DNA of 64,000 nucleotides from Leptobrachium leishanense (lineage: Eukaryota > Chordata > Amphibia > Anura > Megophryidae), in assembly GCA_009667805.1 (NCBI GenBank), contig CM019065.1:149642101-149706100 (forward strand), in the 5' to 3' direction. The notes under the pieces were generated by a model. It was not told the DNA's origin. It did no database searches and was given only the letters and a program-made list of their open reading frames with translations. A program made the position numbers and the translations under genes. This document shows positions 1-9,842 of this stretch, piece by piece (the first letter of the stretch is position 1; every line of letters starts with the position of its first letter).

Positions 1-931
1 AGAAGGTTTTAAAAAAAAAAATTACAGTGCTGTATAACGTGTGTATGTAATTCGGACTGATTATTCGGATGTGATATCTGTACTGTTCTGCGTGAGTGTG
101 AAGTCACAGAATGTGATTAATAAATAGTGTGCTGTATCGAATGATATATGGTAGAATGTTTTTGTCTGATTGTGTTTATAATTGATTTATCAAACTGTTC
201 AATTAAAAGTAAAGTGTGATAAGTAATTAATTTAGAGTGTGTAATGGCTGAGAGGTAGTAAGATTGGGCTCCGTACTTGTCTCCTCCCCCCCTCCTTTCT
301 GACACACTGAGAGGGGGAAGGGGGGAGTCGGCTTTTTGCTCTCTGATAGACAGAGAAAGTAACCCTTTGTGTGTCTGTGCAGCAAATTCAAATTAAAAAG
401 AAATGAAGAAAAAATTACTATGTTTAGCTAATTTTTAATGTGTGCTACAATAGAATGTATGAAGTCTGTTGAGTGCAGGATATATGTTTATATTTTGTGT
501 TGATATTATTCCAAAAACTCTAGTTTTGTTCACAGAGCTAGAATTAAATAAAAAAAAAAGGAGTTCTGGTTTTTATATTGTTACAGATTATAACAATAAT
601 AAGTATATAATAATATACAATATTGTCTACCAAAATATAATACAATTTATTAACAAATTAAATGGAAATATATGAAATGGTTAGAAAATTAATATTAAAA
701 GAGCAGTTTGAGAAATAATTAAAGTAGTTTTATACCGTTTTTATGTTCTATATAGTTAAAATATAGCAAAATTATGATTAATAATTCAATTAAAATTATA
801 TTTTTATTTGATTTCTGATGGGATAGTTATTTTATTGCTATGGGATTATTTTAGATGATTACTGATGAGATGTTTGGAATGGTCTTATAACAATGGAATG
901 GTTTATTTTTATTTTTTTTCCGATGTGGTAT
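1..931. other. AT-rich intergenic sequence
   Basis: I see no gene or recognisable transposon end here. The stretch is AT-rich with homopolymer runs, a short C/T-rich patch near 285-300 and a G-rich patch near 310-330. The open frames are short and lack family resemblance. I compared it by eye with the retroviral LTR at 4858-5537 and saw no match, so it is not the missing 5' LTR. Confidence 0.6.
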
Positions 932-934
932 TAA

Positions 935-1192
935 GGCCCCCGGCACACGAGCGTATTTTTGGCTCATGTGCGCCCGCACTTCCCTGCGTCCGTGGGTTTT
1001 TGACGGGGAAAGCCCTCCACCGGACATGAAAAAGCCCTCCCCGTCAAAAAGCTAAACGGACGCTGAAAGGATACAAAGCGCGATTCTCCATAGGAGGATC
1101 GCGCATTGTACGCTGAGCGCAGAGAGTGGAAGGAACGCCCACTTTCACGGACGTTCCTTCCTCTCTCTGTTAACGCTCGTGTGCCGGGGGCC
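935..1192. mobile_element. PIF/Harbinger-like MITE
   Basis: A 258-bp non-autonomous DNA element. The left end GGCCCCCGGCACACGAGCG (935-953) is matched exactly in inverse orientation at 1174-1192, giving a perfect 19-bp terminal inverted repeat. It is flanked by the 3-bp duplication TAA (932-934 and 1193-1195), the size and composition expected for PIF/Harbinger insertions. The interior is GC-rich, with a second inverted pair around GACGGGGAAAGCCC and its partner near 1035-1050. There is no coding capacity, so it would need a transposase supplied in trans. The perfect ends suggest a fairly recent insertion. Confidence 0.85.
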
Positions 1193-1259
1193 TAAGAGTC
1201 CGTTTTGGCTACGGGAGAAAGACCTCTATGAATATTGTTTATACAATGTGTAAATGTAT

Positions 1260-1730
1260 ATGCCCGAATGTCCTATCCAGTTCCTGGGGCGGGATATCCT
1301 TTGCAAATTGCAAGCCCAAATTATATTTTTCCCGGGGGATATGTTCGATTAGATCTGTCTGAGAATGGCAGTTTTTACACGGCAGTACACCCAATCTGTA
1401 AAAAAAAAATATTGCAGTAATTATACCAAGAGAAGAAGAATGGCGCTCGGCACCAACCCCGGCAGCCCCGGACCCGCACACACTACTCCTTGAAATTCCT
1501 GGAGTCTGGACGGAGGAAAACCCGCCCGGATTAGTTGTAATCTGAAACCTGGTGCAATATCACATCCCACAAAAAGCCAAGCAGAATATCCAGACACATT
1601 TGCAGAGATTTAAAGACCACGGCATATTGAAATTCTGTGTGTCACCGTGGAACACACCATTGTTGCCAGTACAGAAAGAGGGCACACAAGAGTACCGCCC
1701 AGTCCAAGATTAATTCCCGGAGATACAAAA
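1260..1730 (+). pseudogene. Retroviral protease end and RT fingers, degraded
   Basis: Translation from 1260 gives a stretch containing FLGRDIL, the conserved C-terminal region of class I retroviral proteases. After an unreadable gap, the frame near 1545-1712 gives reverse transcriptase N-terminal sequence with SPWNTPLLPV and YRPVQD, the finger region of gammaretroviral-type RT. The pieces lie in different frames with stops between them, so this is a decayed gene. The function, polyprotein processing and start of cDNA synthesis, is inferred from the family. Confidence 0.75.
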
Positions 1731-2300
1731 TATTACACGGTGCTTGATTTAAAAGATGTTTTTTTTTTGTAGCCGTCTGGTTCCGGCAAGCCAGTCCCTT
1801 TTTTATTTTTCAGTGGGAGGACTCTACAATGGATGCGCGCTCAGCCAGGACCTCTTGTCCTTCAACGCTCAGCCACACAAAGTTATTCTATTACAGTATG
1901 TTGATGATTAAAAGACTGTCTCTCTGCCACAAAAGCCCTGCTATATCTGCTGTGCCATGCAGGTTACAGAGTGTTCAAAAACGAAAGCACACATATGTAT
2001 ACAGACTGTGAAATATCTAGGTTTTCAATTAACAGGTACCAAGCGTGCACTGGGGGCAGAGAAAGAAAAGAAGCAGTATGCCGAATACCCCAACCAAAGA
2101 CAAGTTGACACTTGGACAAGTTCTTCATGTCAAGGTGCCCCATGCTGTCAAAGCCCTGCTGGATGTGAAAGGAAGCTACTGGTTCAGCAACAGCCGGATG
2201 ATGAAGTACCAAGCTATGATGTGTGAGAATCCACAGGTTCATTTGGACCTCATCGCTACCCTGAACCCTGCTACTTTACTGCCTGACTGCGAAGAGGATC
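1730..2300 (+). pseudogene. Retroviral reverse transcriptase palm/thumb, frameshifted
   Basis: YTVLDLKD near 1735-1760 corresponds to RT motif A. QYVDD near 1890-1910 is the catalytic motif C and is followed immediately by a stop. VKYLGF near 2010-2030 matches the thumb-side motif. Between motifs A and C sequence has been lost and the frame changes at least twice, with a run of T at 1757-1768 as a likely slippage site. From 2045 the frame stays open into the connection and RNase H regions. Confidence 0.75.
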
Positions 2301-2950
2301 CAGATCATGAATGCCTCCAAGTCATGGAAGAAGTGTTCAGTAGCAGGCCAGATTTGAAAGACGTACCCCTAGACAAATACGATCTACAGTTGTTCACTGA
2401 TGGTAGCAGTTACATGGATGATGGGAAGAAAGTCTCCGGCTATGCAGTTGTCTCAGCAGAAGAGATTATTGAAGCAAATTCTCTACCAGGCTATACATCT
2501 GCACAACTTGCTGAGATAACAGCTCTAACAAGAGCTCTGCAAATCTCCGAAGGCAAAAGAGTGAAGATCTACACTGACTCCAAGTACGCTTTCATGACGG
2601 TCCATGCACATGGTGCACTCTACAAAGAAAGAGGCCTATTTATTTCCTCAGGACAACAAATCAAGTATGCAGCTGAAATCACAGCCCTTCTAGAAGCTGT
2701 ATGGAAACCAAGTGCTGTCAGTATCATGCACTGTCGTGGCCACCAGAAAGGTTATGATGAAATCCCAAGAAGCAACAGGCGCGCTGACCAGGCCGCAAAA
2801 GCGGCTGCAACACCATTGCTAACAACTGATCAAGCCAAAGTCCTGCTCTGCAAGCAAGAGGACCAACCTGCCATGCCAAACTACGAATTTTATACGAATT
2901 GGAGAAAATTTGAATCTGGAGGCGAATTTATTGAAATTATTTTGCACTAA
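2045..2950 (+). pseudogene. Retroviral connection and RNase H, reading into OGFR-like sequence
   Basis: A 301-codon open frame covering the RT connection region (about residues 1-110) and an RNase H domain (about 115-255). The RNase H acidic motifs are visible: FTDGS at 117-121, TDSKYAF beginning near residue 177, and the HCRGHQK loop near 228. A third acidic position lies in RADQAA near 248. From about residue 274 the frame leaves pol-like sequence and enters an OGFR-like domain. The TAA at 2948-2950 interrupts that domain in frame. The first ATG is arbitrary, because pol would be made as part of a polyprotein. Confidence 0.85.
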
Positions 2951-3265
2951 TGGCACAATGACTGTGAACTATTAGAACTCAATTATGATTATATCCAATG
3001 GCTTTTCCCAATCTGGTCCCAAGGCCGAAATTTCTACTCCACTCCTCTGAACCCGCAAGAGACACGTTTTATGATTAACACCTCAGAAGTTCAGCAAAGA
3101 CTCCACAGAGTATACAAAATGATGCTGAAATTCTTCGGCGTAAAAGTAATGGGGAAGTATGGAGAAGATACAAAAGAAACCGAAGTTGAACGAGCAGAAA
3201 AATTCGAGAGAATGAACCGCAAAAATTTTGGTGTCCAAACTGTACCAAGACATGCTATTAGGCTG
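2866..3265 (+). pseudogene. OGFR-like conserved domain captured inside retroviral pol
   Basis: In the same frame as RNase H, the translation begins NYEFYTN, continues past one TAA stop (2948-2950), then gives WHNDCELLE, YDYIQWLFP, PLNPQE, VYKMMLKFFGVKV and ERMNRK. This order, with the tryptophan-histidine start, the YIQWLFP core and the LMLGFYG-like helix, is what I know from the conserved region of opioid growth factor receptor and OGFR-like proteins. There are no introns across about 130 codons. It occupies the place of the integrase zinc-binding and catalytic core, with integrase C-terminal sequence resuming at about 3230-3265 in another frame. I interpret it as host mRNA captured by a retrovirus. 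A recombination scar between a provirus and an OGFR-like pseudogene is the alternative. Confidence 0.72.
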
Positions 3266-3482
3266 TTTGGATGTGCTGCCGATAGTCCTATTGCACATTA
3301 GGTGCAGTCCAACCCCCCAATTGAAGCTAAGTCCGTACGAACTCATGTTTGGACGGCCTACCCCTCTGATTAATGGACTAAGGGGGGACCTTCGGGCATT
3401 GGGGAAAACTAAACTAAATGATCAGGTTGTACTGTTAGGTAAATCAATGCAGAAATTGCCGGAAATGTTTTTTTGTTTTTGA
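3228..3482 (+). pseudogene. Retroviral integrase C-terminal fragment
   Basis: An 84-codon open frame containing LPIVLLHIR and SPYELMFGRP, the conserved stretch after the catalytic glutamate region of class I retroviral integrases. The zinc-binding HHCC and D,D(35)E core are missing; the OGFR-like segment sits there instead. It ends at a stop just before the env-like frame. Integrase would join viral DNA to the host genome, but this fragment cannot. Confidence 0.75.
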
Positions 3483-3489
3483 AATTCCG

Positions 3490-4158
3490 GTGGGGAGGGA
3501 TTGGGTTTATGTGACTGTGAAAAGAAATGCCCAAGGGATTTTGATATTTGGGGCATTTGTGGTACTGATTTTGTATTTTGCAAATTTGATTTATGGACTA
3601 TCACGTCGAGTATGCCCCAAGTGCACAAGCACCACCAAAGTTTGGAATGGTACGCACCCAGTGATGGAGAACCGTACCATGTGGAGACAAAAACGAGAGG
3701 CGCTATCTGAAACCCAGCTAAAAGGACATTTACTTGTGCAATTTAAATATGACTATGCTAAAAGGTCTGGGCAAACCACGTGTTGGGTGTGTAGTAGACT
3801 GCACCCAGAGACAATTTATATACCATTCGTATCTGTCCCAATGAATTTGAGTATGTTTGTATCAGAAAATGTTACAGTACAGGCAGTTGATAGGTCAAGG
3901 GAGAAACCAGAAGTATTCAGTCCTGGGTACCCCATAACAGGACCAGTGTACCAACCAGAGTGGTGTTTTCAACTAGGCCCAGATAGGGAGATAAATAACG
4001 AGGGTGGGGTAGGTAACTCAAGTCAGTTCAATTGGATATTATACATTTATATATTCAGAACAGGACTGAAGGAGCAGTCAAATTTTCTATATATACGATG
4101 TAGAAAGCTCACAAGCGAGCAAGAGGAGGTGATTGCGAATGTGACCAATGGAAGGTAG
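3490..4158 (+). pseudogene. Retroviral envelope surface-subunit fragment
   Basis: A 222-codon open frame. A hydrophobic run near residues 17-38 resembles a long signal peptide, and several N-x-S/T sites follow. CWVC near residues 97-100 matches the isomerase-type motif class found in gammaretroviral-type surface subunits. The frame stops before any furin site or transmembrane subunit, so it is a truncated envelope. Family knowledge places the intact protein on the virion surface for receptor binding. Its identity rests on position, the CWVC motif and the overall pattern. Confidence 0.6.
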
Positions 4159-4429
4159 GATGTAGTGGATATGATGAAATGACTGAGACAGCTTACGATA
4201 GCGATATTAAAGGGAACACTACATTTGTCACCATTTATAGTGAAAAGAGAGTACCAGGTGTGCTGTGAAAGAGTGTGTTACACATGGGTACCACCTACAG
4301 TAACGGGAATGTTATTTGGCTAAATTGATCCCAATCCAGAGGGTGAGGGGAGAAGACACTAATTCAGACACAACACTTCACCCTAGGTATCCACTGGTGT
4401 TTGAAAGACAGAAGAGAGAGAGCTATTCA

Positions 4430-4698
4430 AGAAAGCGGATTGAATATGGGCATGGCTTCCAGCATGGACTGGATGAGGAAGAGAGTTGATGGCAAGAATG
4501 AACAGTTATGCCAGTTTGATGGATGAGATTTTGAATAAGACTAGTTGGGATATTCAGGTGCTGAATCTGGAAGTACGGGAGATACGAAAGGTACAAATTA
4601 TATATGATATGGCTCTGGAACAGATCAGTGCGGCCCTGAATGGATTGTGTGAGATGACGATGTATTATGAATGTTGCCACTATGCAAGAGAGCACTGA
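4430..4698 (+). pseudogene. Retroviral transmembrane-subunit ectodomain fragment
   Basis: An open frame rich in heptad-like hydrophobic positions (starting ATG near 4486), followed by a cysteine followed by seven residues and then CC (near 4648-4677). That resembles the CX6CC motif of class I envelopes but has one extra residue. A stop follows shortly, so the membrane anchor and cytoplasmic tail are missing. The segment from 4159 to about 4430 between the surface and transmembrane pieces has stops in all plausible frames. Confidence 0.5.
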
Positions 4699-4857
4699 CA
4701 CCCACACAGACACAAAAGATACCACTGATCATCCCACAAGGTATGTTCCCAACGAAAATAGGCCCCCCAAAGTATGAGGAACTCGAGAATAAAAATAGTG
4801 AGGTGTAATGGCTACAAGTCTCAGGAGAAGAGCCTGAGGCTTGAGCCAAGGGGGGAA

Positions 4858-5537
4858 TGAAGTGGAAATAGACTGGAAGATGGCCGCCATTATAAGCCAG
4901 GCGACCATCTTGTTCAGAATATTGGTTCACTTGAAAATAACTAGGCAAGTTTGTAGCTGAAACTAGAATGAAATATACGTAGAAATTTAGGAATGTGTTT
5001 AGATTAGCAGAAAAAGCAATTAAAGCTCTGAGAAAGGTCTAGGCTGTTCCTGGGACGGAAGGGCAGAAAGAGGAGTAGATTTACCAAGGTCGTTGAGGCC
5101 CGCAGAAATACAAAGGAGTATAGAGATCAGACCAGGTGTTAACTGTAACAAGTGATTGTAGGCGCAAGGGAGGGGGGCGCAGCCCGGGATGGGAAAAGCA
5201 ACTAATTATGATTCACTGAAACTAACATAAAGTTTGCCAATTTACAGCCAAAGTAATGGAATGTCTTTGTATTAGGTTAGGGAGGTATTAACCCACGTGG
5301 GGTGGGAGAGTGTCATCGGGAGGTGGGCTGATTGGGATGTACCTAATTGTGTATTTGGGGTATAAGATTGGATGTCACGAGGGACTCGGGGCTCATTCTT
5401 TGCGATTGAATCCTGTTTGAGCATCTGTTGTGATATCACAATAAAGTTTGCCTTTCCTGAAGAGACTCGTGTTCAGACAATCCTTGCTCGTGTCCGGTCC
5501 GGCCTCGTCTTGAGTGAACCTGCAGATTCCGGTTACA
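4858..5537 (+). repeat. 3' LTR of the endogenous retrovirus
   Basis: It follows a purine-rich tract (AAGGGGGGAA, about 4849-4857), starts with TG (4858) and ends with CA (5536-5537, in GGTTACA), about 680 bp. A TATA-like box and a polyadenylation signal are in the expected order near the 3' third. No second copy is present in the window, so an age cannot be estimated from LTR divergence. The exact ends are inferred from the TG/CA rule. Confidence 0.7.
5361..5445 (+). promoter_or_regulatory. LTR core promoter and poly(A) signal
   Basis: TATAAG at 5361-5366 is followed about 25 bp downstream by GGGACTCGGGGCTC, a reasonable transcription start region. AATAAA lies at 5440-5445. The spacing fits the U3-R-U5 layout of the LTR. 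Activity is not known. Confidence 0.5.
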
Positions 5538-6024
5538 AAACCTTTTTCTCATGTCTCAGCTGGGTCAACCTCATACTTGCATGTTGCAGACTAGATTTCC
5601 TATGGCTACATTTAAGTAATGGCCACCCTTCTCTATAAACTAATTTGATGCTGTGCTTGTCAAGATTGTTCATTGGCGTATTATTTACTCCAGTCTTTGT
5701 CCCTGACACCTGTAGATTTTTTTAAAGTAAAGCCTGAGATACACTGCAACCGTAGCAAAGCAAAGCATTTTGCAGATTTGACTTGACTCCGCTCCGCCTC
5801 GCCTCGTAATCCAGTCTACACTGGATTACGTTTGCTTCTGTGCACACTGGACAGGGATCCAATAAATATGCAGATCAAACTAGAGAAATGTTTATAAAGT
5901 TCTTCTCATCAAGTGAAGGCAAAGCACATTTCATAGAGAAAACAAGTTTATTTTAAATTACAATGTAGAAGCTAAAACCTTTTTCTTTATTTTCACAAAG
6001 CGTATGTCATAAAGGCAAGGTCTT
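5538..6024. other. Unassigned sequence between LTR and Tc1 copy
   Basis: There is no gene. A GC-rich patch near 5790-5830 contains a short inverted repeat (TAATCCAGT with ACTGGATTA at 5807-5828), possibly a MITE fragment. The rest is AT-rich without recognisable ends. Confidence 0.4.
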
Positions 6025-6393
6025 TATCCCCACTGTAAAACATGGCGGAGGGAGCATCATGGTTTGGGGCTGCTTTGCTGCCTCAGGGCCTGGACGGATT
6101 GTTGTCATTGATGGAAAAATGAATTCCAGAGTTTATCAAGACATTTTGCATGAAAACGTAAGACCATCTGTCCACCAACTGAAGCTCCGCAGAGGATGGG
6201 TGATGCAAAAGGACAATGACCCAAAGCATACAAGTAATTCAACAAAAGAATGGCTTCAACAAAACAAAATACGCCTTCTGGAGTGGCCCAGTCAGAGTCC
6301 TGACCTCAACCCGATTTGAAATGCTGTGGCATGACCTTAAGAGAGCGATTCACACCAGACATCCCAAGAATATTGCTACACTGAAACAGTTTT

Positions 6394-7272
6394 TGTTGTC
6401 ACGTCTCGGCCTTGCCCCCTGCTGGTGGTAGCAGGGATTCCTGTTGTTTTGTTTTCAGCCTGCAGGCCATTTGTTGGGCTAATTGGTCTGCGGTCACATG
6501 ACCTGTTCTGCCCTATAAGTACGACCAGGATTCCCCTTGATCCTTGGACCAGGATAGTCTTTCTTGCCTAGTCCCTGTATGCTGGTTTACTTTGATTTGC
6601 TGTGTATGACCTCTGGCTCATGTATTTAGGATCCCTCTTTGTCTGACCCCTCTAGTTATGATATTCCGTGTATGACCTGGCTCTTGTATTTGGATCTCTC
6701 TTCTGTCTGTCCCCTGTACTGTACCGTGCTTAGGAATCTGTATGCCTGCATTCATCGTATGTCTGGTTTATGTTTTGTTCGTCTTGCAGGCCTAGCCTAG
6801 TTAGTATCTCGAGACCACCTTTCAAGGATCTCAGTCAGGGCTTAGGGATCTTTCTAGTTTCTGTTAATATCTTGGTTTGTTCCCTGGAATCTGTATGCCT
6901 GCATTCATCGTATGTCTGGTTTATGTTTTGTTCGTCTTGCAGGCCTAGCCTAGTTAGTATCTCGAGACCACCTTTCAAGGATCTCAGTCAGGGCTTAGGG
7001 ATCTTTCTAGTTTCTGTTAATATCTTGGTTTGTTCCCTGGAATCTGTATACCTGCATTTATTGTCTGTCTGGTTTATGTTTTATTCATCTTGCAAACCTA
7101 GCCTAGTTAGTATTTCGAGACCATCTTTCAAGGATCTCAGTCAGGGCTTAGGGATCTTTCTAGTTTCTGTTAATATCTTGGTTTGTTCCCTGGAAGCTGT
7201 ATACCTGTCCTTAAGGCTTTATCTCTGCAGATTGGGGGTTCCCCCTCACCCTATAGGGGGCTCCCCGTTACA
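6394..7272 (+). repeat. Probable solo LTR inserted in Tc1-A
   Basis: The intact Tc1 at 58 kb shows the empty site (ACAGTTTTGTGAAGAG), so the inserted block can be defined. It starts TGTTGTCACG at 6394, ends CCGTTACA at 7272 (TG...CA), and has a short T-rich target duplication of at least TTT. A TATA-like CTATAAGTA lies near 6513. No coding sequence accompanies it, so I call it a solo LTR of a retrotransposon, probably Ty3/Gypsy-type. The family assignment is inference. Confidence 0.6.
6733..7205 (+). repeat. Three-copy 153-bp tandem repeat within the solo LTR
   Basis: The block beginning GAATCTGTATGCCTGCATTC recurs at exact 153-bp steps (TATGCCTGC or TATACCTG near 6744, 6897, 7050, 7203). 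Copies 1 and 2 are nearly identical; copy 3 has scattered substitutions. Because 153 is divisible by 3, the array stays open and yields a spurious 169-codon frame. Tandem amplification inside an LTR can multiply regulatory sites. Confidence 0.85.
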
Positions 7273-7704
7273 TTTGTGAAGAGGAGTGGTCCAAAATTAC
7301 TCCAGATCGTTGTGCAGGTCTGATCTGCAACTACAGGAAACGTTTGGTTGGGGTTATTGCTGCCAAAGGAGGGTCAACCAGTTATTAAGTCCAAAGGTTT
7401 ACATACTTTTTCCACCCTGCACTGTGAATGTTTACATGTTCTGTTCAATAAAACCATGAAAACATAAAATAATACAACACAAACATTATAAGCAGACTGC
7501 GTTTTTCAAATTGTTGTGACTTAGATGAAGATCAGAGCACATTTTATGACCAATTCATGCAAAACTCCACGTAATCCCAAAGGGTACACATACTTTTTCT
7601 TGCAACTGTATGTATACCCACACAGACCTCAGATGTATATGTATGCCCACAGGGACCTCAGATGTATATATGCCCACACAGACCTCAGATGTATATATGT
7701 ATAC

Positions 7705-8005
7705 CTTGTCTTTTCCATCCTCTGCTCCATTTCTGAGTTCAACTGTCGCCCTTTCCCCATCTCTGACCACCACCTTCTCTCTTTCAACCTATCTGGACTT
7801 CCTAAACATCCTGCTCCCCCACCCCGCACACACACTCACAGAAATCTACATGCTCTGGATCCCCATCAATTCTCCAATCTACTTCACCACCTCCCTCACA
7901 CCTCATCCTTCACCTGCCCTGATGCTGCCACTAATCACTACAACACTACTCTTATCTCTGCTCTAGACACTCTTGCTCCTCTTCGACTCTGTAAGGCCCC
8001 ACGCC
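7705..8005 (+). pseudogene. L2 endonuclease fragment
   Basis: About 300 bp nearly identical to the endonuclease/linker segment of the L2 copies, for example 23600-23880, but in the opposite orientation. It reads TCTGAGTTCAACTGTCGCCC through to CTCTGTAAGGCCCCACGCC. Two or three short copies of CACAGACCTCAGATGTATAT precede it at 7620-7700 and one follows near 8020-8035, so the fragment was inserted in, or moved with, a small tandem repeat. Confidence 0.75.
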
Positions 8006-8744
8006 TTATGTATGACCACACACAGACCTCAGACGAGATCCTTTTCATGTTTTTATATATATACCTGAACCATTTCACCAGTGAATGCGGAGATGTGGCG
8101 GAAGATGGAAACTTCGGGCAGAATGGCGCAACGCTAGGTGGATGGGATTTACAGCACACGGCACATGCATGATCCTGAGACATGACCCTACGACTCCCTG
8201 AGCATACGCCGCTCCGCTTGCAGGGAAAATTGGAATTTTGCATCTCCCGCCGTTCACCGACACGTGACGCCGTCTGAGCGAGGGAGATGGAAAGAGTGTA
8301 CACGCTGAGCGCGTCTCGATGCACGGCACCACCTACAGGCGCTGCGCATCACTTCACGCTCAATGTATCTCAGACTTAAGAGCCTCTTCCTGGCTTCTCT
8401 TGCCCATGTCTTCCTTTTCAAGGTTGCTAAAGATTAGATGATGACCTTTTCTATGCAGTCTCTGGGTGCTGTGATGTAGCCTCCTCTTATGGATAATCAG
8501 TGCAGCAGTGCTAAACAGCAATTTCTAAAGAGTACTTTGCACTTTTTTCCTAGCGGTTGTAGATTGTGTGGCTTGATCTAGCTGTTCTAGAAAACCATTA
8601 TCCCGTTTCTTCTTCACAGCTTTTCTTAGGACAGTAAAAGTAATTTGTTAGATAATTGCATTGCAATGTTTCAGTTACGCAAACACATACCTACCTAGAG
8701 CCGAGGGGTTGAATATTTTTGAAAAGGCAAGTTTATGTTTTCTT
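8006..8744. other. Unassigned sequence
   Basis: There is no gene-like frame with family resemblance. A CpG-containing patch at 8085-8340 (with CACGCTGAGCGCG) could be part of a DNA transposon, but I found no clear paired ends. The remainder is AT-rich. Confidence 0.35.
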
Positions 8745-9842
8745 TTAGTTAGCGCTTTATAAATACTTCTAATTGTAACTAACAAGTTCCGTAGCACTGT
8801 ACAATGGGTGAGGCAGAATAACAAATATAAAATATAACTAGAAAAAAGGTTGTCATCTGTGCTTATCCCTGTGGCTCCATGCGAAACAAAACGTAACCTA
8901 ATGTAACCAAAAATTGCTCACAACAACTACACTTCCTCCTGCTGCTTCTCAGCTAAAAGACAAAAAACGGTGGGTTTTATATATAAACCTTCACCATATT
9001 TCCACTTTGGGATTGAAAAAGAAAACACGAAAAGGGACAGCATCAATAAATGACCTAACTGGAAATACAACAAAATATACAAATATGCACAGAAAGCTGT
9101 TTCGCGCACAAATTCCCTAGCTGGGTGGCTGCGTAAACCAGAAGTATCCAGCCCACTTCATGTATAAAACATAGCAAGAAAAAAAATAACAAATATATAC
9201 AAGTTAAACACACAGAACAGTAGGAGAGAGGACCCTGCTCGAGAGCTTACAATCTAAGAGGAGAGGGGTGACACACTACGTGAGGGTAAATAGCAGAGTA
9301 TGTGAAGTAGCAGGGTGCGTGTGGGCTGGGTGGGAAGATGGCAGAAGAAATGTACAGTGGGGGATTATGGAGTGAGCCCAAAGGCTTCGCTAAAGTAATG
9401 TGTTTTCAGAGACTTCTTGAAGGACTGGAGAGATGGGGAGAGTTTAATGTTACGAGGGAGAGAGTTCCATAGAAAGGGGGCAGCTCGGGAGAAATCCTGA
9501 AGGCGAGAGTTGGGGGTGTGGGTACGAGGAGACAATAACATCAGGTCATTGGCAGGGGGAAGTGGTCAGGAGGGGATGTACTTACTAATAAGGGAAGAGG
9601 TGTAAGCAGGGGCACAGTTATGGAGAACTTTGTAAGTGAGACTCAGCACCAATATTTTGAATTGTTTTCTAAAGGAAACAGGGAGCCAGTGTAGAGAATG
9701 TCAAAGGGGTGGGATGTGAGGTGGATGAGCCTGGCACAGGCGTTCAGTACAGGCTAAAGAGAGAGTATGTTAAAGCACAAATAGGGACTGTGCTACTCCG
9801 AGTGATTTCTCCTTTTCACCCACAATACAATAAATGAAAAAA

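Larger units (their letters stand above)
1200..5537 (+). mobile_element. Defective endogenous retrovirus (gamma/epsilon-like), 5' truncated
   Basis: Remains of a provirus on the plus strand. In order I recognise the end of protease, a broken reverse transcriptase, RNase H, an OGFR-like insert, the C-terminal part of integrase, envelope fragments, a polypurine tract (about 4849-4857) and a 3' LTR. The 5' LTR, primer binding site, gag and integrase core are absent. The left limit is approximate. Pol motifs (YVDD, the RNase H signature and the integrase tail SPYELMFGRP) and a CWVC motif in the surface subunit fit the class I group. Multiple frameshifts, stops and deletions make it non-functional. 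Confidence 0.85.
6025..7386 (+). pseudogene. Tc1-A transposase, C-terminal part, broken
   Basis: The plus-strand frame gives [12 protein letters not shown], then DNDPKHTSN (second catalytic aspartate) and [11 protein letters not shown] change at about 6310-6320 then shifts the frame just before the catalytic glutamate (ATTTGAAATGCTG in place of ATTGAAATGCTG). After the LTR insertion the remaining C-terminus reads CEEEW-like and AAKGGSTSY sequence up to 7386. The DDE transposase cuts and pastes the element at TA sites; this copy cannot encode it. Confidence 0.85.
6025..7608 (+). mobile_element. Tc1/mariner copy (type A), 5' truncated, split by a solo LTR
   Basis: Closely related to the full-length copy at 58041-59655 but in the opposite orientation. 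The 5' inverted repeat and the DNA-binding half are missing; similarity starts near 6025. The 3' inverted repeat ends ACTTTTTCTTGCAACTG at 7608, followed by TA. The transposase region is interrupted at 6393/7273 by an 879-bp insertion. The order of events is Tc1 first, LTR element second. Confidence 0.85.

Noticed and set aside
1..934. Candidate 5' LTR for the retrovirus
   Set aside because: No sequence match to the 3' LTR at 4858-5537 and no primer binding site was seen.
6770..7279. 169-codon frame with three similar protein repeats
   Set aside because: It is the 153-bp tandem repeat within a probable solo LTR, not a gene.
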